From Fibrobacteria bacterium (lineage in GTDB: Bacteria; Fibrobacterota; Fibrobacteria; UBA11236): a DNA stretch of 35,608 nt. The position numbers and the translations under genes were made by a program. The notes below the pieces were generated by a model. It was not told the origin of the DNA and did not search any database. It saw only the letters and a program-made list of their open reading frames with translations. This document shows positions 21,586 to 30,533 of the stretch, in pieces (the first letter of the stretch is position 1; the number at the start of each line of letters is the position of its first letter). The DNA is taken from assembly GCA_025360005.1 (NCBI GenBank), contig JANYDA010000044.1:1-35608 (forward strand). Reading direction: 5' to 3'.

Positions 21586-22449
21586 CTAAACGGACTCCAA
21601 CTCCAAACCATCGAAAGCCACGCGGATGTTTTCCGGCAGGCCCGCCTCCGTTTCCGCATGTTCCAGTTCGTGGGTGAGATGGATGAAAAAAGTGCGTTTG
21701 GCCCCGATGCGTTCGGCATAGGCCACGGCCTGATCCAGGCAGAGATGGGTCGAATGGGGTTTCTTGCGCAGGCAGTCCAACACCAATACGTCCAGGCCCT
21801 GCAACAACGCCAGCGTCGATTCCGGAATCACGGTGACGTCCGTGATGAAGGCGAAATCATTCACGCGGAACCCCAGGATGGGGTCGGGCCCGTGCATCAC
21901 CGGCAGCGGGGTAATGCGCCAGTTACCGTGGGTGAACATGCCGGTTACCTCGCGGAGATGGTACTGGGGAGTGCCTCCCCCGTATTCCCGGGGCGGATTG
22001 AAAGCATAGGCGAAGCGCGCTTTGATTTCCGAAAGGGTACGGCCGTCGGCGTAGATGGGAACGGCTTTGCCGGTGGTTTGCGAGAAGATGCGCAAGTCGT
22101 CCAGGCCGGAGACATGATCGGAATGGGCGTGCGTGAGCATTACGAAATCCAGCCGCTTAAGGCCGAAGGCCAGGGCCGCCGAGCGGAATTCGCTGGAGAC
22201 GTCGATGACGGCGGAAAGGCCGCGCAGGCCGGCTGTGGTCTCCGGCGACAGGCCGCCTGTGGCGGGGGCGTTGGGCGGAAGATGGCTTCCGGTGGAAAGA
22301 TCGCTGCCGGAGTGGGCGGGTCCATCATGCAACCATACCCCGATGCGGTTGCGGCGGTTCTTCGGATTGGTGGAAAGACATACCGCGCAGGTGCATCCGA
22401 TCACGGGTACGCCATGCGAAGTCCCCGTGCCCAGAAAAGTGATTCGCAT
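21586..22449 (-). CDS. MBL-fold metallo-hydrolase (PhnP-like)
   Basis: 287 residues from ATG 22449, the family's usual start MRITFLGTGTSHGVPVIGC. A CxCxxC set (Cys19, Cys21, Cys24) follows, typical of PhnP-type enzymes with an extra zinc site. The metal motif THAHSDHVSG is at 106-115 (His107, His109, Asp111, His112). Later ligands are likely His in MHGPD and Asp in FITDVTV, and the C-terminal FFIHLTHE supplies the final His. PhnP relatives are phosphodiesterases acting on cyclic phosphate or nucleotide esters. A 40-residue Ser/Gly/Pro-rich insert (about 42-80) before AVIDVSSEFR is unusual. It is convergent with rfbC, so the two are not co-transcribed. Confidence 0.88.
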   Translation of the reverse strand: MRITFLGTGTSHGVPVIGCTCAVCLSTNPKNRRNRIGVWLHDGPAHSGSDLSTGSHLPPNAPATGGLSPETTAGLRGLSAVIDVSSEFRSAALAFGLKRLDFVMLTHAHSDHVSGLDDLRIFSQTTGKAVPIYADGRTLSEIKARFAYAFNPPREYGGGTPQYHLREVTGMFTHGNWRITPLPVMHGPDPILGFRVNDFAFITDVTVIPESTLALLQGLDVLVLDCLRKKPHSTHLCLDQAVAYAERIGAKRTFFIHLTHELEHAETEAGLPENIRVAFDGLELESV

Positions 22450-22562
22450 GGAGGGAAAATATAATTCCGCCGCGCCATGGGTGCCTGCAATCACAGCCGC
22501 CCGGTTCAGGAGCGCTTAAGCTTACTCCCCAAGGGCCGCATTGGCCCGGATAGGAGGATGGA

Positions 22563-23879
22563 ATGAAAAAAACATGCTTTTCGCGTCCGTGGCCGTTGTG
22601 GGTTCCGCTGCTGGCGGTGCCGTTTATCCAGGGATGCCTGCTTTCCGGCAAAGGCGGATCCGGTTCCCTTTCGGGCCAGGGGGGCATCGGCGGGATGAGG
22701 CTGATGTTGACTCCGGCGGCCCTGCTCCGCTCCGATGCCGTTCCCGCGCCGATGTTGGATTCCGTGCACATCCGCGTTACCGCCGAGGATATGGCGCCGA
22801 TGGATTTTTCCTTTTCCGGGGATTCCCTGGACGTCGATCTGGAAGGTCTGCCGGCCGGCGCGGGCCGCATGATCGATGCTTACCTGTTCCGGGCGGGCAG
22901 ATTGCTTTACAAGGGCCGCGGAACCTTCGCCTTCCAGCGCGAAGCCAGGACCGATGCCGCTTTGCGTTGCGACCCCCAATTCTCGCGCGTGACGGCGCGC
23001 TTCCATTTGCCGGCCGGGATGCCGGCGCCGGTGGCGGGAGGTTTGTTGAAACTTTCCGGGTCTCCGGGACAATATTCCGCTCCCTTGCGGGTCAGCGATG
23101 AGTTCGGATCCTTCCAGGTGGATGAACTGCCCGGCGATGTGCGCTACGACGTGGACATGGAACTTTTGGACAGCGCGGGGAAGGTTCGCTACCAGGCGGA
23201 CCGGTCCGGCGTATATCTTCCCTTGGGAGAAGAGGCCAAATGGGATATGGCCCTGCTGCCCAGCCAGGCCGCGGCCGGATTGTCTCTGAGCCTGGGCGCG
23301 CCCAAGGAGGCGACCCTGGAAACCGGGTTCCCTTCCCGCACGCGCAAGCCCGCCAGGCCTGGCGAGGCTATCGTAAGCGAATTCTTCGTGGCTCCCGGGG
23401 AAAAGGATTCTTCCTCCCAAGGCGAGTGGTTCGAGGTGTTCAACCGCAGCGCGGACACGCTTTCGTTGGGCGGGTGCAGGGTGGCCCGCGACCGTAGCAC
23501 CGGCGTTACCCGTTCCTACGCTTTCGATTCCGCCCGCTTCTTGCCGCCCGGGAAGGCGCTGGTATTCGGACGGGCCGGGGCGCTCGCGGACGTGCATTAC
23601 GCGGATTTTTCCCTGGTGAACACTTCGTCGTCGCTGCTGCTGTTATGCGGCGGGGATTCGCTTTTGCTGGACTCTTTGCGGTATTCATCGGCAGCGGCGG
23701 ACAGCGCCGCATTGCCCATGCGGGACGGATTGGTGACCGGATTGGATGCCGGAAACATGAGCCGGCGCGGATCGGCGGGGAGCTGGTGCCTTACCAAACC
23801 GGGGGAAGCGAAGGCGGGGGAGGCCCGGTGGGCTTACGCGTCGCCGGGCCGGGTGGACGCATGCAAGGACGAGCGCTGA
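22563..23879 (+). CDS. Lipoprotein with a C-terminal lamin-tail domain
   Basis: 438 residues with GGAGG 5 nt before ATG. The signal peptide KKTCFSRPWPLWVPLLAVPF ends in IQGC, so Cys25 is the likely lipidation site. A beta-rich middle part (about 50-245) is unrecognised. Residues about 270-375 form a lamin-tail domain (LTD): IVSEFFVAPG, GEWFEVFNRSADTLSLGGCR, FLPPGKALVFGRAG and LVNTSSSLLLL. LTD modules in bacteria occur in secreted or surface proteins, often beside nucleases, and are thought to bind proteins or anchor. Here no enzyme domain accompanies it. It is divergent from the MBL gene and convergent with pssA. Confidence 0.8.
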   Translation: MKKTCFSRPWPLWVPLLAVPFIQGCLLSGKGGSGSLSGQGGIGGMRLMLTPAALLRSDAVPAPMLDSVHIRVTAEDMAPMDFSFSGDSLDVDLEGLPAGAGRMIDAYLFRAGRLLYKGRGTFAFQREARTDAALRCDPQFSRVTARFHLPAGMPAPVAGGLLKLSGSPGQYSAPLRVSDEFGSFQVDELPGDVRYDVDMELLDSAGKVRYQADRSGVYLPLGEEAKWDMALLPSQAAAGLSLSLGAPKEATLETGFPSRTRKPARPGEAIVSEFFVAPGEKDSSSQGEWFEVFNRSADTLSLGGCRVARDRSTGVTRSYAFDSARFLPPGKALVFGRAGALADVHYADFSLVNTSSSLLLLCGGDSLLLDSLRYSSAAADSAALPMRDGLVTGLDAGNMSRRGSAGSWCLTKPGEAKAGEARWAYASPGRVDACKDER

Positions 23880-23898
23880 GGACTGGCTCGGGCCCTCC

Positions 23899-24702
23899 TC
23901 AGTCGCTGTTGGGCGATGAGGAGGCGCCTTGGATCATGCCCTTCTTCACGAATCCGAACCCGAATCCGAAAATGCCGTAGAGCAGGAGCATTACATAGAG
24001 GTATTCGGCGAAAACCATTCCGAAGCCGCAGATATAGCCGATTATGATATTGAAGATCTGGATCAAGTTGAAAAATTTATTCTGGCGGCTGACCAATTTC
24101 GGTAGGTACAAAGGGCTCACCATCAGGATGCCCGTGAATATGAGAAGCAGGGGAAGCAGCAGCAGGCTGCCCGGAAACTTCCACGCCAATTCATACTTGG
24201 AGTAGAGAATCACGTTCATGGCCATGAAGCCGCCCGCAAAGGTGGAGGGAAGGCCGTGGAAATAATTGACCAGTTCCTCCGAATCGATGGCGTTATAACG
24301 CGCCAAGCGCATGGAGGCGCATAACATGTAAACGGAAACGGAGATGATCATCAAGGGGCGATGCGCCGAAAACCAGGCATAGTCCAGGGTTTGCATATAG
24401 AAGTAGACGAGGAATCCCGGGGCGATGCCGAAGGCGGCCATGTCCGCCAGGCTGTCGAACTGGGCGCCGAAGTCGGAAGAGGCTTTCAGAATGCGCGCCG
24501 CGAAGCCGTCCAACTTGTCGAACAGCACGCACCAGATGATCATCCAGGAAGCCAGGATCATGGGCGCTTTGGCAAAGCCCAGGATGGGCTGGCCCGGATT
24601 GGGGCTGGTGAAGGTTTCATGCATGACCAGGATCGAAGAGATCCCGAGCAGGAAATTCAGGCCCGTAAAGAGGTTGGGCACCAGGAATCGCGATTTCACC
24701 AT
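23899..24702 (-). CDS. pssA: CDP-diacylglycerol-serine O-phosphatidyltransferase
   Basis: The 267-residue multi-pass membrane enzyme has the CDP-alcohol phosphatidyltransferase signature: Asp62, Asp65, Gly66, Arg70, Gly79, Asp83 and Asp87 in DKLDGFAARILKASSDFGAQ and FDSLAD. MVKSRFLVPNLFTGLNFLLG at the N-terminus and RLARYN and FHGLPSTFAGG later are typical of PssA. It makes phosphatidylserine, the precursor of phosphatidylethanolamine. Six to eight membrane segments are likely. A polar Ser/Asn-rich tail ends the protein. It follows the PQQ-propeller gene by 85 nt in the same direction. A Psd gene is not in the window. Confidence 0.92.
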   Translation of the reverse strand: MVKSRFLVPNLFTGLNFLLGISSILVMHETFTSPNPGQPILGFAKAPMILASWMIIWCVLFDKLDGFAARILKASSDFGAQFDSLADMAAFGIAPGFLVYFYMQTLDYAWFSAHRPLMIISVSVYMLCASMRLARYNAIDSEELVNYFHGLPSTFAGGFMAMNVILYSKYELAWKFPGSLLLLPLLLIFTGILMVSPLYLPKLVSRQNKFFNLIQIFNIIIGYICGFGMVFAEYLYVMLLLYGIFGFGFGFVKKGMIQGASSSPNSD

Positions 24703-24787
24703 TTTTGCTGTTCCGATTTGGAAGGTTTCGAGGCTAATACTTAAAAATATACGTTGCGGGTGTAATGGGGAAAGGCCCGCTCCCGCC

Positions 24788-27358
24788 TCAGGAAGGGAAG
24801 CTGAGGATGAAGTTGTCCAAGGTCCCGATGAATATCGAGTTCCCGAACAGGATCGGGCTGCCGGGAAGATCGGGCAGCTTGTATTTCAGGATCAATTCAT
24901 GGTTGAAATTCCGTTTTTCCAAAGCCGGCTCCGTAGTGCCCAGCCAATAGCCGTGATCGATAACGGTAGGACGGTTGAAGAGATAGGATTGGATGCGCAC
25001 TTCCGAAAGGACGGCGCCCGTGGCCGCCTGCACGCATACGAGTTTCTTGGAGGCCGTGGTCAGCACCAGGGTATTGTCGCGGTTTCCCGAAAGGCTGAAG
25101 ATCTGCTCTCCGAAATCGATGCTCCAGGCGATCGACTGACGCGCCCTGTCGATGGCGATCAAGGTGCCTTGGCTGTATCCGGCATAGATGAAATCCTTGT
25201 TGGAAAAGGTTTCCGTGATGGTGCCAGGCGGCAGCCTTAGGCTCCATGCGATCTTCCCGGAAGCGGGTTGCACTGCGAAATAACTTCCCTCCAGGTCCAC
25301 CACGTCCAGATATTCCACGGACTTGGTCTTTCCCAGGTAGAGGCCGCTTTGGCCCAATTGCCGTTCCCAGCGCAAGGTGCGATCCGGAAGTCCGATCATG
25401 TTGAGCCCGCCGTACCAATCGCTGTAGATCAATCCGCCGTTCACGGCTTGCGCCTGGCATACCGGGTTCTTCAGCGGGAACTGTCCCAGGCCTCCGGTGC
25501 TGAGGGTGGGGGAGAGCAGATACAGGCGAGAAGGGCTGCTGACGCAGATGGTATCGTTCTTCCACAAGGCCACCTTCATGTCCAGCTCTTCCGAGAAACG
25601 GTAGGAGTTCACCAGATCGCCGGTTTCATGATTGAGGAGCACCAGCGTCTGGTTGTCGTTCTCCAGGTAAAAGGAAAGGTCCTTGCGGGGAATGAGGTTG
25701 GGATAGAACTTGGGGCCGTATTGGCGCTTCCAAACCCAGTTGGCTCCCAGGCCCGCAGCCAGCCCGTGCAGGACTTGGCCATTGGCCCAGTTGGGCGTGT
25801 TCTGGGAGCGCGAGGCTTCCACCAGGGCCTGCACTTGCTCCTGTTTCTGCGCACCCGAATTGCGCAACGCCCCGGCGCGCAGTTTCCAGGCTTCCCCGTT
25901 GCCCGGCTCCAGGTTGAGCACGTTCCCCAGCGAAGCCAAGGCGCCCTTCCAGTCCTTCTCCGCTTCCTTGCCGCGGTATTCCAGGAACTTGAACCCGTCG
26001 GAGTTCCCCGTGACCCGCAGCAACTCGCGGTTCAATTTGATGCGCTTTCCGTCCCCATAATGCAAGACCACCCACTCTTCGTTCGGCAGCAGGGCCGGCT
26101 CTTTGTCCCAACCGTACTCATAGGTCCAGAGGGGTTTGCCGCGCAGGTCCAGGCAGACCACGGTCTGCGCGAAGGTGGTGGCGAAGAGGACATTATCGAA
26201 GGCCACCGCCTGGCTGGCGAGCAAGTCGCGTTGCCATTCCACCTGGCCGGATTCCAGCATGATGGATTTCACCTGGCCTTTGACGGTAACGAGGTAGACG
26301 CGGCCGTTGCCCAGGATCAGTTTTTCCTGGAGCATGCTGGGGAGGCCCCACTTGACTATCTCGAACGCCGAACCCTTGCGGATCTCGAAGCGGTCAATGT
26401 ATCGGACGGCAAGGTAGTCGCCCTCCCATGAGACCTGAAGGGCCTTATCCGTGATCCCGGTAACGGCTTTTAAGAGCTTTTTGCGGGCATCGACCAAAAG
26501 CAATTGGTTGTCGGCGCATTGCAGGATGCCTTGCTGGGACTTGTCGGGGGGGCTGCTCCAAGCGCAACCTTCCTGTTCCAACGGGGTTTCCCAAAACGGC
26601 TTCCCCCCCTTGAACACCCGCAGGTTGCCGGCGCCTACCAGCAGGAAGGATCCGGGTTCCCCGGCCAGAATGCTTCCCACCTCCACGCGTCCTCCCGCGG
26701 GGACCTCGATGCCCTTGCCGCCCTTGAGCGGCAGCAAAGTCACCTTGCGCGTTTCCTGTCCCAGCACCAGGCATTGTTCCGCGTCCGCGTCCAGCACGTC
26801 TTCCCGGCCGGTAAGGCTCAAGTCAAGGGGATGATAATCCCCGTTCTCATCCTGGATGCCCAGTTCCTTGGGCCGCTCCCATTGGCTGTCCGGAGGCCCG
26901 CGGAATTCCAGCGTGTACACGGTGCGTTTGCCGAGCTTGCCCGGGAACACGCGCGCCGGGCCGGACTCGGCTTTCACGTCCGCGGCCAGCGGTCGGATTG
27001 AGGACGGGTTGAGCCCCAGCAGGCGCTTATACAGCCACAGTTTCTCCGGCAGCTGCAGGCCCTTGCCGGCCAAGGCTTCTCGGTACACCGTCAAAGCGGA
27101 ATCGCGCCGGCCGGATTGCTCCAGGATCCTGCCGAGCAGGTAACGCGCCTGCGTCTTAACCTCTTCGTTACGGGACTCCTGCAGCAAGGCCAGCAAGCGG
27201 ACGCGCGCGGTTGCCGCATCCCCCTCCACGCGATAGAGGTAGCGGGCGGATTCCACGGACTGTTGTTCCTGGTTGTAGTTGAGATCGCGATCCTGTGGAA
27301 GAGAAATGGAAAAGAGAAGAGCGATTGCGATTTGCATATTGCGATTTTCAATTTTCAA
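24788..27358 (-). CDS. Secreted TPR plus PQQ-type beta-propeller protein
   Basis: 856 residues from TTG 27358, which has GGAGG at 8 nt; ATG 27337 is the alternative and has none. A signal peptide (IAIALLFSISL) is followed by a TPR-like helical part (about 35-110, ARYLLGRILEQSGRRDSALT). PQQ/Kelch-like propeller repeats fill the rest, for example GKPLWTYEYG, SYFAVQPASGKIAWSL, TLIAIDRARQSIAWSI and KLVCVQAATGAVLSEV. A second helical TPR-like insertion (about 475-540) breaks the propeller. The repeats lack the full quinone-binding set of dehydrogenases, so a structural or binding role is likelier than catalysis. It lies 35 nt downstream of the response regulator and is probably in its operon. Confidence 0.8.
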   Translation of the reverse strand: MKIENRNMQIAIALLFSISLPQDRDLNYNQEQQSVESARYLYRVEGDAATARVRLLALLQESRNEEVKTQARYLLGRILEQSGRRDSALTVYREALAGKGLQLPEKLWLYKRLLGLNPSSIRPLAADVKAESGPARVFPGKLGKRTVYTLEFRGPPDSQWERPKELGIQDENGDYHPLDLSLTGREDVLDADAEQCLVLGQETRKVTLLPLKGGKGIEVPAGGRVEVGSILAGEPGSFLLVGAGNLRVFKGGKPFWETPLEQEGCAWSSPPDKSQQGILQCADNQLLLVDARKKLLKAVTGITDKALQVSWEGDYLAVRYIDRFEIRKGSAFEIVKWGLPSMLQEKLILGNGRVYLVTVKGQVKSIMLESGQVEWQRDLLASQAVAFDNVLFATTFAQTVVCLDLRGKPLWTYEYGWDKEPALLPNEEWVVLHYGDGKRIKLNRELLRVTGNSDGFKFLEYRGKEAEKDWKGALASLGNVLNLEPGNGEAWKLRAGALRNSGAQKQEQVQALVEASRSQNTPNWANGQVLHGLAAGLGANWVWKRQYGPKFYPNLIPRKDLSFYLENDNQTLVLLNHETGDLVNSYRFSEELDMKVALWKNDTICVSSPSRLYLLSPTLSTGGLGQFPLKNPVCQAQAVNGGLIYSDWYGGLNMIGLPDRTLRWERQLGQSGLYLGKTKSVEYLDVVDLEGSYFAVQPASGKIAWSLRLPPGTITETFSNKDFIYAGYSQGTLIAIDRARQSIAWSIDFGEQIFSLSGNRDNTLVLTTASKKLVCVQAATGAVLSEVRIQSYLFNRPTVIDHGYWLGTTEPALEKRNFNHELILKYKLPDLPGSPILFGNSIFIGTLDNFILSFPS

Positions 27359-27393
27359 TTTACAATCCTCCCTGGTTCCATTTTCCCGGATCC

Positions 27394-28107
27394 TTACCCT
27401 TTCGCCTCAGGTGGATCGAACTTGTATCCCACTCCCCGCACGCTCTTGATGACCAGGGGATTTTCCGTATCGGTCTCGATCTTCTGGCGCAATTTCACGA
27501 TCTGGTTGTCCACCGTGCGCGTGGTGGGCATGTTCTCGATTGAGTAGCCCCAGATGGCTTGCAGCAGGTCTTCACGCGTGACCACTTCCCCGCGCCGGGT
27601 GGAAAGGTATTTCAGGATCTGGAACTCTTTTGCGGACAACTCGATGGAACGGCCTGCCTTGGCGGCCTCGTATTTCCGGAAGTCGATGCGGACGTCGTGG
27701 AATTCCAGGATATCGCCGGGGTTGGGTGCGGCCGGTATCTCCTGGGCTACGCGCCGGAGCATGCTCTTGATGCGGGCCATCAATTCGAAAACGCTGAAGG
27801 GCTTGGTCACGTAGTCGTCGGCGCCTATTTCCAGGCCCTGGATCTTGTTGATCTCCTCGTTCTTGGCCGTGAGCATCATGATGAAGGTGTGCGGGAAGGA
27901 TTTTCGGATGAAGCGGCATACGTCGTATCCGCTCGCCTTGGGCAGCATCAGGTCAAGTATGACCAGATTGGGCTGGAACGCCCGCACCTTGTCCATGGCC
28001 TGTTCGCCGTCCACGGCCACGTCGATTTCGTAGCCTTCGATTTCCAGGAGGTCGACCAGACCCATGCGGATGGCGTCTTCGTCCTCGACGATGAGGATCT
28101 TATGCAT
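27394..28107 (-). CDS. OmpR/PhoB-type response regulator
   Basis: 237 residues. The receiver domain (3-115) has Glu9/Asp10-type acidic residues, phosphoacceptor Asp52 in LVILDLMLPKASGYD, a Thr in MLTAKNEE and Lys in DDYVTKPF. The winged-helix domain (about 137-232) has LEFHDVRIDFRKYEA, LSAKEFQILKYL, TREDLLQAIWGY, RTVDNQIVKLRQKI and SVRGVGYKF. It binds promoter DNA as a phosphorylated dimer. Its start overlaps the end of the kinase gene by 8 nt, so the kinase at 28100-30139 is its partner. Confidence 0.94.
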   Translation of the reverse strand: MHKILIVEDEDAIRMGLVDLLEIEGYEIDVAVDGEQAMDKVRAFQPNLVILDLMLPKASGYDVCRFIRKSFPHTFIMMLTAKNEEINKIQGLEIGADDYVTKPFSVFELMARIKSMLRRVAQEIPAAPNPGDILEFHDVRIDFRKYEAAKAGRSIELSAKEFQILKYLSTRRGEVVTREDLLQAIWGYSIENMPTTRTVDNQIVKLRQKIETDTENPLVIKSVRGVGYKFDPPEAKG

Positions 28108-30139
28108 GCTTGCCTTTGGGGAAGGTTATTACCATTTCCGTGCCTTCGTTCAGCTTGCTGTTCACTTTGATGGAGGCGTGGTGGGAATCCAGGATTTGCT
28201 TGACGATGGCCAGGCCCAGGCCGCTGCCCTTGGTCTTGCGGGTCATCTCGTCCCCGGCCCGGTAGAATTTGTCGAAGATGTGTTTCTGATCGGAACCGGA
28301 AATGCCGATACCCTGGTCCTTGACTTTCAGCACGGCCTTGTCGGGAGCGTTCTCCAGGCACACCTGCACCGTGCCGCCGGATTTGGAATACTTCAAGGAA
28401 TTCTCCAGCAGGTTCTGCACCACGGAGCGCAGTGAATCGAAGTCCCCGTGGATCAAGGTTTGCGGCTCCAGGGTCTGGACCAGCTTGATGCCGGCCTTAT
28501 CGTAAGCCCCCGCCATCAGTCCGGAAACATCCTGGACCGCCTGGGTCAGATCCAAATCGGCGAACTTCAGCTTAGCGCGCCGTTCCTCCAGCTTGGTGAA
28601 ATTCAGGATCCCTTCGATCATCCCGTACAGGCGCATGGATTCCTCGCCTATCAAAGTAGCGTATTTCTTGCGCTTGTCTTCCTGCGTCTGCTTGCCGCTC
28701 TCCAGGATCTCCGCGAACATGCGGATGGCGGTGAGCGGCGTCTTGAGCTCATGAGAAACCGCGGAAAGGAAGTTGGACTTCATGCGCACCATCTTCCGTT
28801 CGTTCTTGAGCCCTTGCAGAACGGAGAAGGAGCCGATCAGCAGCGCGGCCAGGGAGAAGGCCAGCAAGGTGTAGAGCAGGGTCAGCTTGCGCCTGCCCAG
28901 CGCGATTACCTCGCTGTCCTTCATCTTGAAGATCACCAGTTTCCAGGCGGGGAATTCGCCGGCCAGGTTCTTCTCCATGGCCACGCGCCGGTCCGCCAGG
29001 GAATCCGTGGTCATCACCACCTGATCCTTCTGGCTCAGCACCGCGAAGTCCATCGTCTTCCAGGCGCTCTTCTTCGACTGGAGGATCTCGCTTTCGATGG
29101 CCTCGTTGAAAACGGATTCGTTGAGGCGCGCGATGATGCGGGTCTCCTTGTCCAGCCAGGGATAGCCGATGATGAGGTAGGGGATGCCGTCCAGATAGTT
29201 GATCTGGATGGGATTCTGGAAATCCAGGGCCTGCGAGCGGATCAGGTACTCCGGGCTGGCTTTCCATTCCTGGGAGACGAACTCCGCATTCGCCAGGAAG
29301 ATCTCCGATCGCTGATGGATGGACCAGAAATAATCGCGGATCTCCCGGGGCAGGGTTTCCAACGAGGTCAAAAGGTTGACGGTTTCGGAGAGATAGAATT
29401 TGACCTGATGGTAGTTGGAGAAACCATTGCCGCGCAACAGGGCCTGGATCAAATCGCGGCCGCGCGCCACCGCTTCGTCGGTGAGGTTCAGCGCGATGAG
29501 GCATTTGATCTCCATCAGCCAGAGGCCATACCGGTAAAGCGATCCCGCGCGCGTGGAAAACAGGCTTTCCGAGGCATGGCTGAAGATCCGGATCATGCGC
29601 ACGGCGTGCAGGTATCGGCCCATCCGGTATTCCTGCTGAATGGCGTCGATGGCTTCCTGCGCCCGGGGAGGCAGGTCCAGGGAGTCGGAAGGGCTTTCAT
29701 CCCCGTCACCCGATATGGGCGCGGCGGGTACGCCCGTGGCTATGGCCCCGGGGGCGGCAACAGGTTGGGCCATGGCCATTGAAAAAGTGTCGCCGAAGGC
29801 GAGGCGCCGCGGGAAAACCATTTCCTCCCGCCGGAAAATCACCAGCGATTGGACCAGGGAATTCTCCAGCAGGTCGGTGGCCAGGAAGAGGTAGTTGTCG
29901 GGGGCCGAAGAAGAACTGGATCGTTGCAGTTGATCCTGCAGCCTGGCCAGTTTTTCCGCCTTGGTTTTTTCGAGCACACCCTGCATCGCGTCCACGAATT
30001 CCTCATTGCGGGTTTCCAGCGATTTCTCGATCAGGATGCGTTCGTCCTTAACCGTACGGAAACTCAAGTAAGCCAGAATCAACCCCGGGACCAGGATGCT
30101 GAGGAGGAAGATCTGATAGATGTATTTGGAGAAGTTCAT
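28100..30139 (-). CDS. Membrane sensor histidine kinase with large periplasmic domain
   Basis: 679 residues from ATG 30139 (the open frame runs further upstream but without coding character). TM1 is about 8-27, a periplasmic region of about 390 residues follows, and TM2 is about 418-441. HisKA has phosphoacceptor His463 in NFLSAVSHELKTPLTAIRMF. The ATPase domain has VQNLLENSLKYS, VKDQGIGI and GSGLGLAIVKQI. The periplasmic part contains an early helical stretch, a Pro/Ala/Ser-rich low-complexity segment (about 125-157) and a mixed domain with DGIPYLIIGYPWLDKETRII, but no CACHE or PAS signature I can name. Partner regulator overlaps at the 3' end. A 78-residue membrane protein precedes it. Confidence 0.92.
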   Translation of the reverse strand: MNFSKYIYQIFLLSILVPGLILAYLSFRTVKDERILIEKSLETRNEEFVDAMQGVLEKTKAEKLARLQDQLQRSSSSSAPDNYLFLATDLLENSLVQSLVIFRREEMVFPRRLAFGDTFSMAMAQPVAAPGAIATGVPAAPISGDGDESPSDSLDLPPRAQEAIDAIQQEYRMGRYLHAVRMIRIFSHASESLFSTRAGSLYRYGLWLMEIKCLIALNLTDEAVARGRDLIQALLRGNGFSNYHQVKFYLSETVNLLTSLETLPREIRDYFWSIHQRSEIFLANAEFVSQEWKASPEYLIRSQALDFQNPIQINYLDGIPYLIIGYPWLDKETRIIARLNESVFNEAIESEILQSKKSAWKTMDFAVLSQKDQVVMTTDSLADRRVAMEKNLAGEFPAWKLVIFKMKDSEVIALGRRKLTLLYTLLAFSLAALLIGSFSVLQGLKNERKMVRMKSNFLSAVSHELKTPLTAIRMFAEILESGKQTQEDKRKKYATLIGEESMRLYGMIEGILNFTKLEERRAKLKFADLDLTQAVQDVSGLMAGAYDKAGIKLVQTLEPQTLIHGDFDSLRSVVQNLLENSLKYSKSGGTVQVCLENAPDKAVLKVKDQGIGISGSDQKHIFDKFYRAGDEMTRKTKGSGLGLAIVKQILDSHHASIKVNSKLNEGTEMVITFPKGKHA

Positions 30140-30161
30140 GCTGCTGCCCGGCCAGTCCGCG

Positions 30162-30398
30162 TCAGAACAGCACCGATTCCAAGGCCAACAGCACCGGTTC
30201 GCCCAATTGCCGGTAGATGAGATTGCGGGCGAAGGGGAAATCGTAAACCTCAAGGCACAGCAGCACCATGGTGAAAACGATGAAGGTCACGAAGGAACCG
30301 ATTCCGTAGTATAGCAGGAAAAAGAGCACCTTGCGCGGCTCCTGGGTGCGCTTATCGATAGCGAGCTTGTAAAGGAAATTCAGGAGAAAGGTGGTCAT
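30162..30398 (-). CDS. Small membrane protein upstream of the sensor kinase
   Basis: 78 residues with a basic N-terminus (FLYKLAIDKRTQEPRKV), a hydrophobic stretch of about 26 residues (LFFLLYYGIGSFVTFIVF) and a C-terminal amphipathic tail. It ends 22 nt before the kinase start and probably belongs to the same transcript. No family is recognised. Such proteins sometimes modulate the adjacent kinase, which is inference here. Confidence 0.65.
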   Translation of the reverse strand: MTTFLLNFLYKLAIDKRTQEPRKVLFFLLYYGIGSFVTFIVFTMVLLCLEVYDFPFARNLIYRQLGEPVLLALESVLF

Positions 30399-30533
30399 AG
30401 GTATGGGTGAAAGCCGATTGACGGCCCTTGCCGGCCCGTTAATCCACGATGCAAAGGAAAACTATAAAATCCGGAGGATTCGGGGAAGCGAAGGACCCTT
30501 TAACCCTCCGAAAACCGGGGCCCCCGCATCCGA

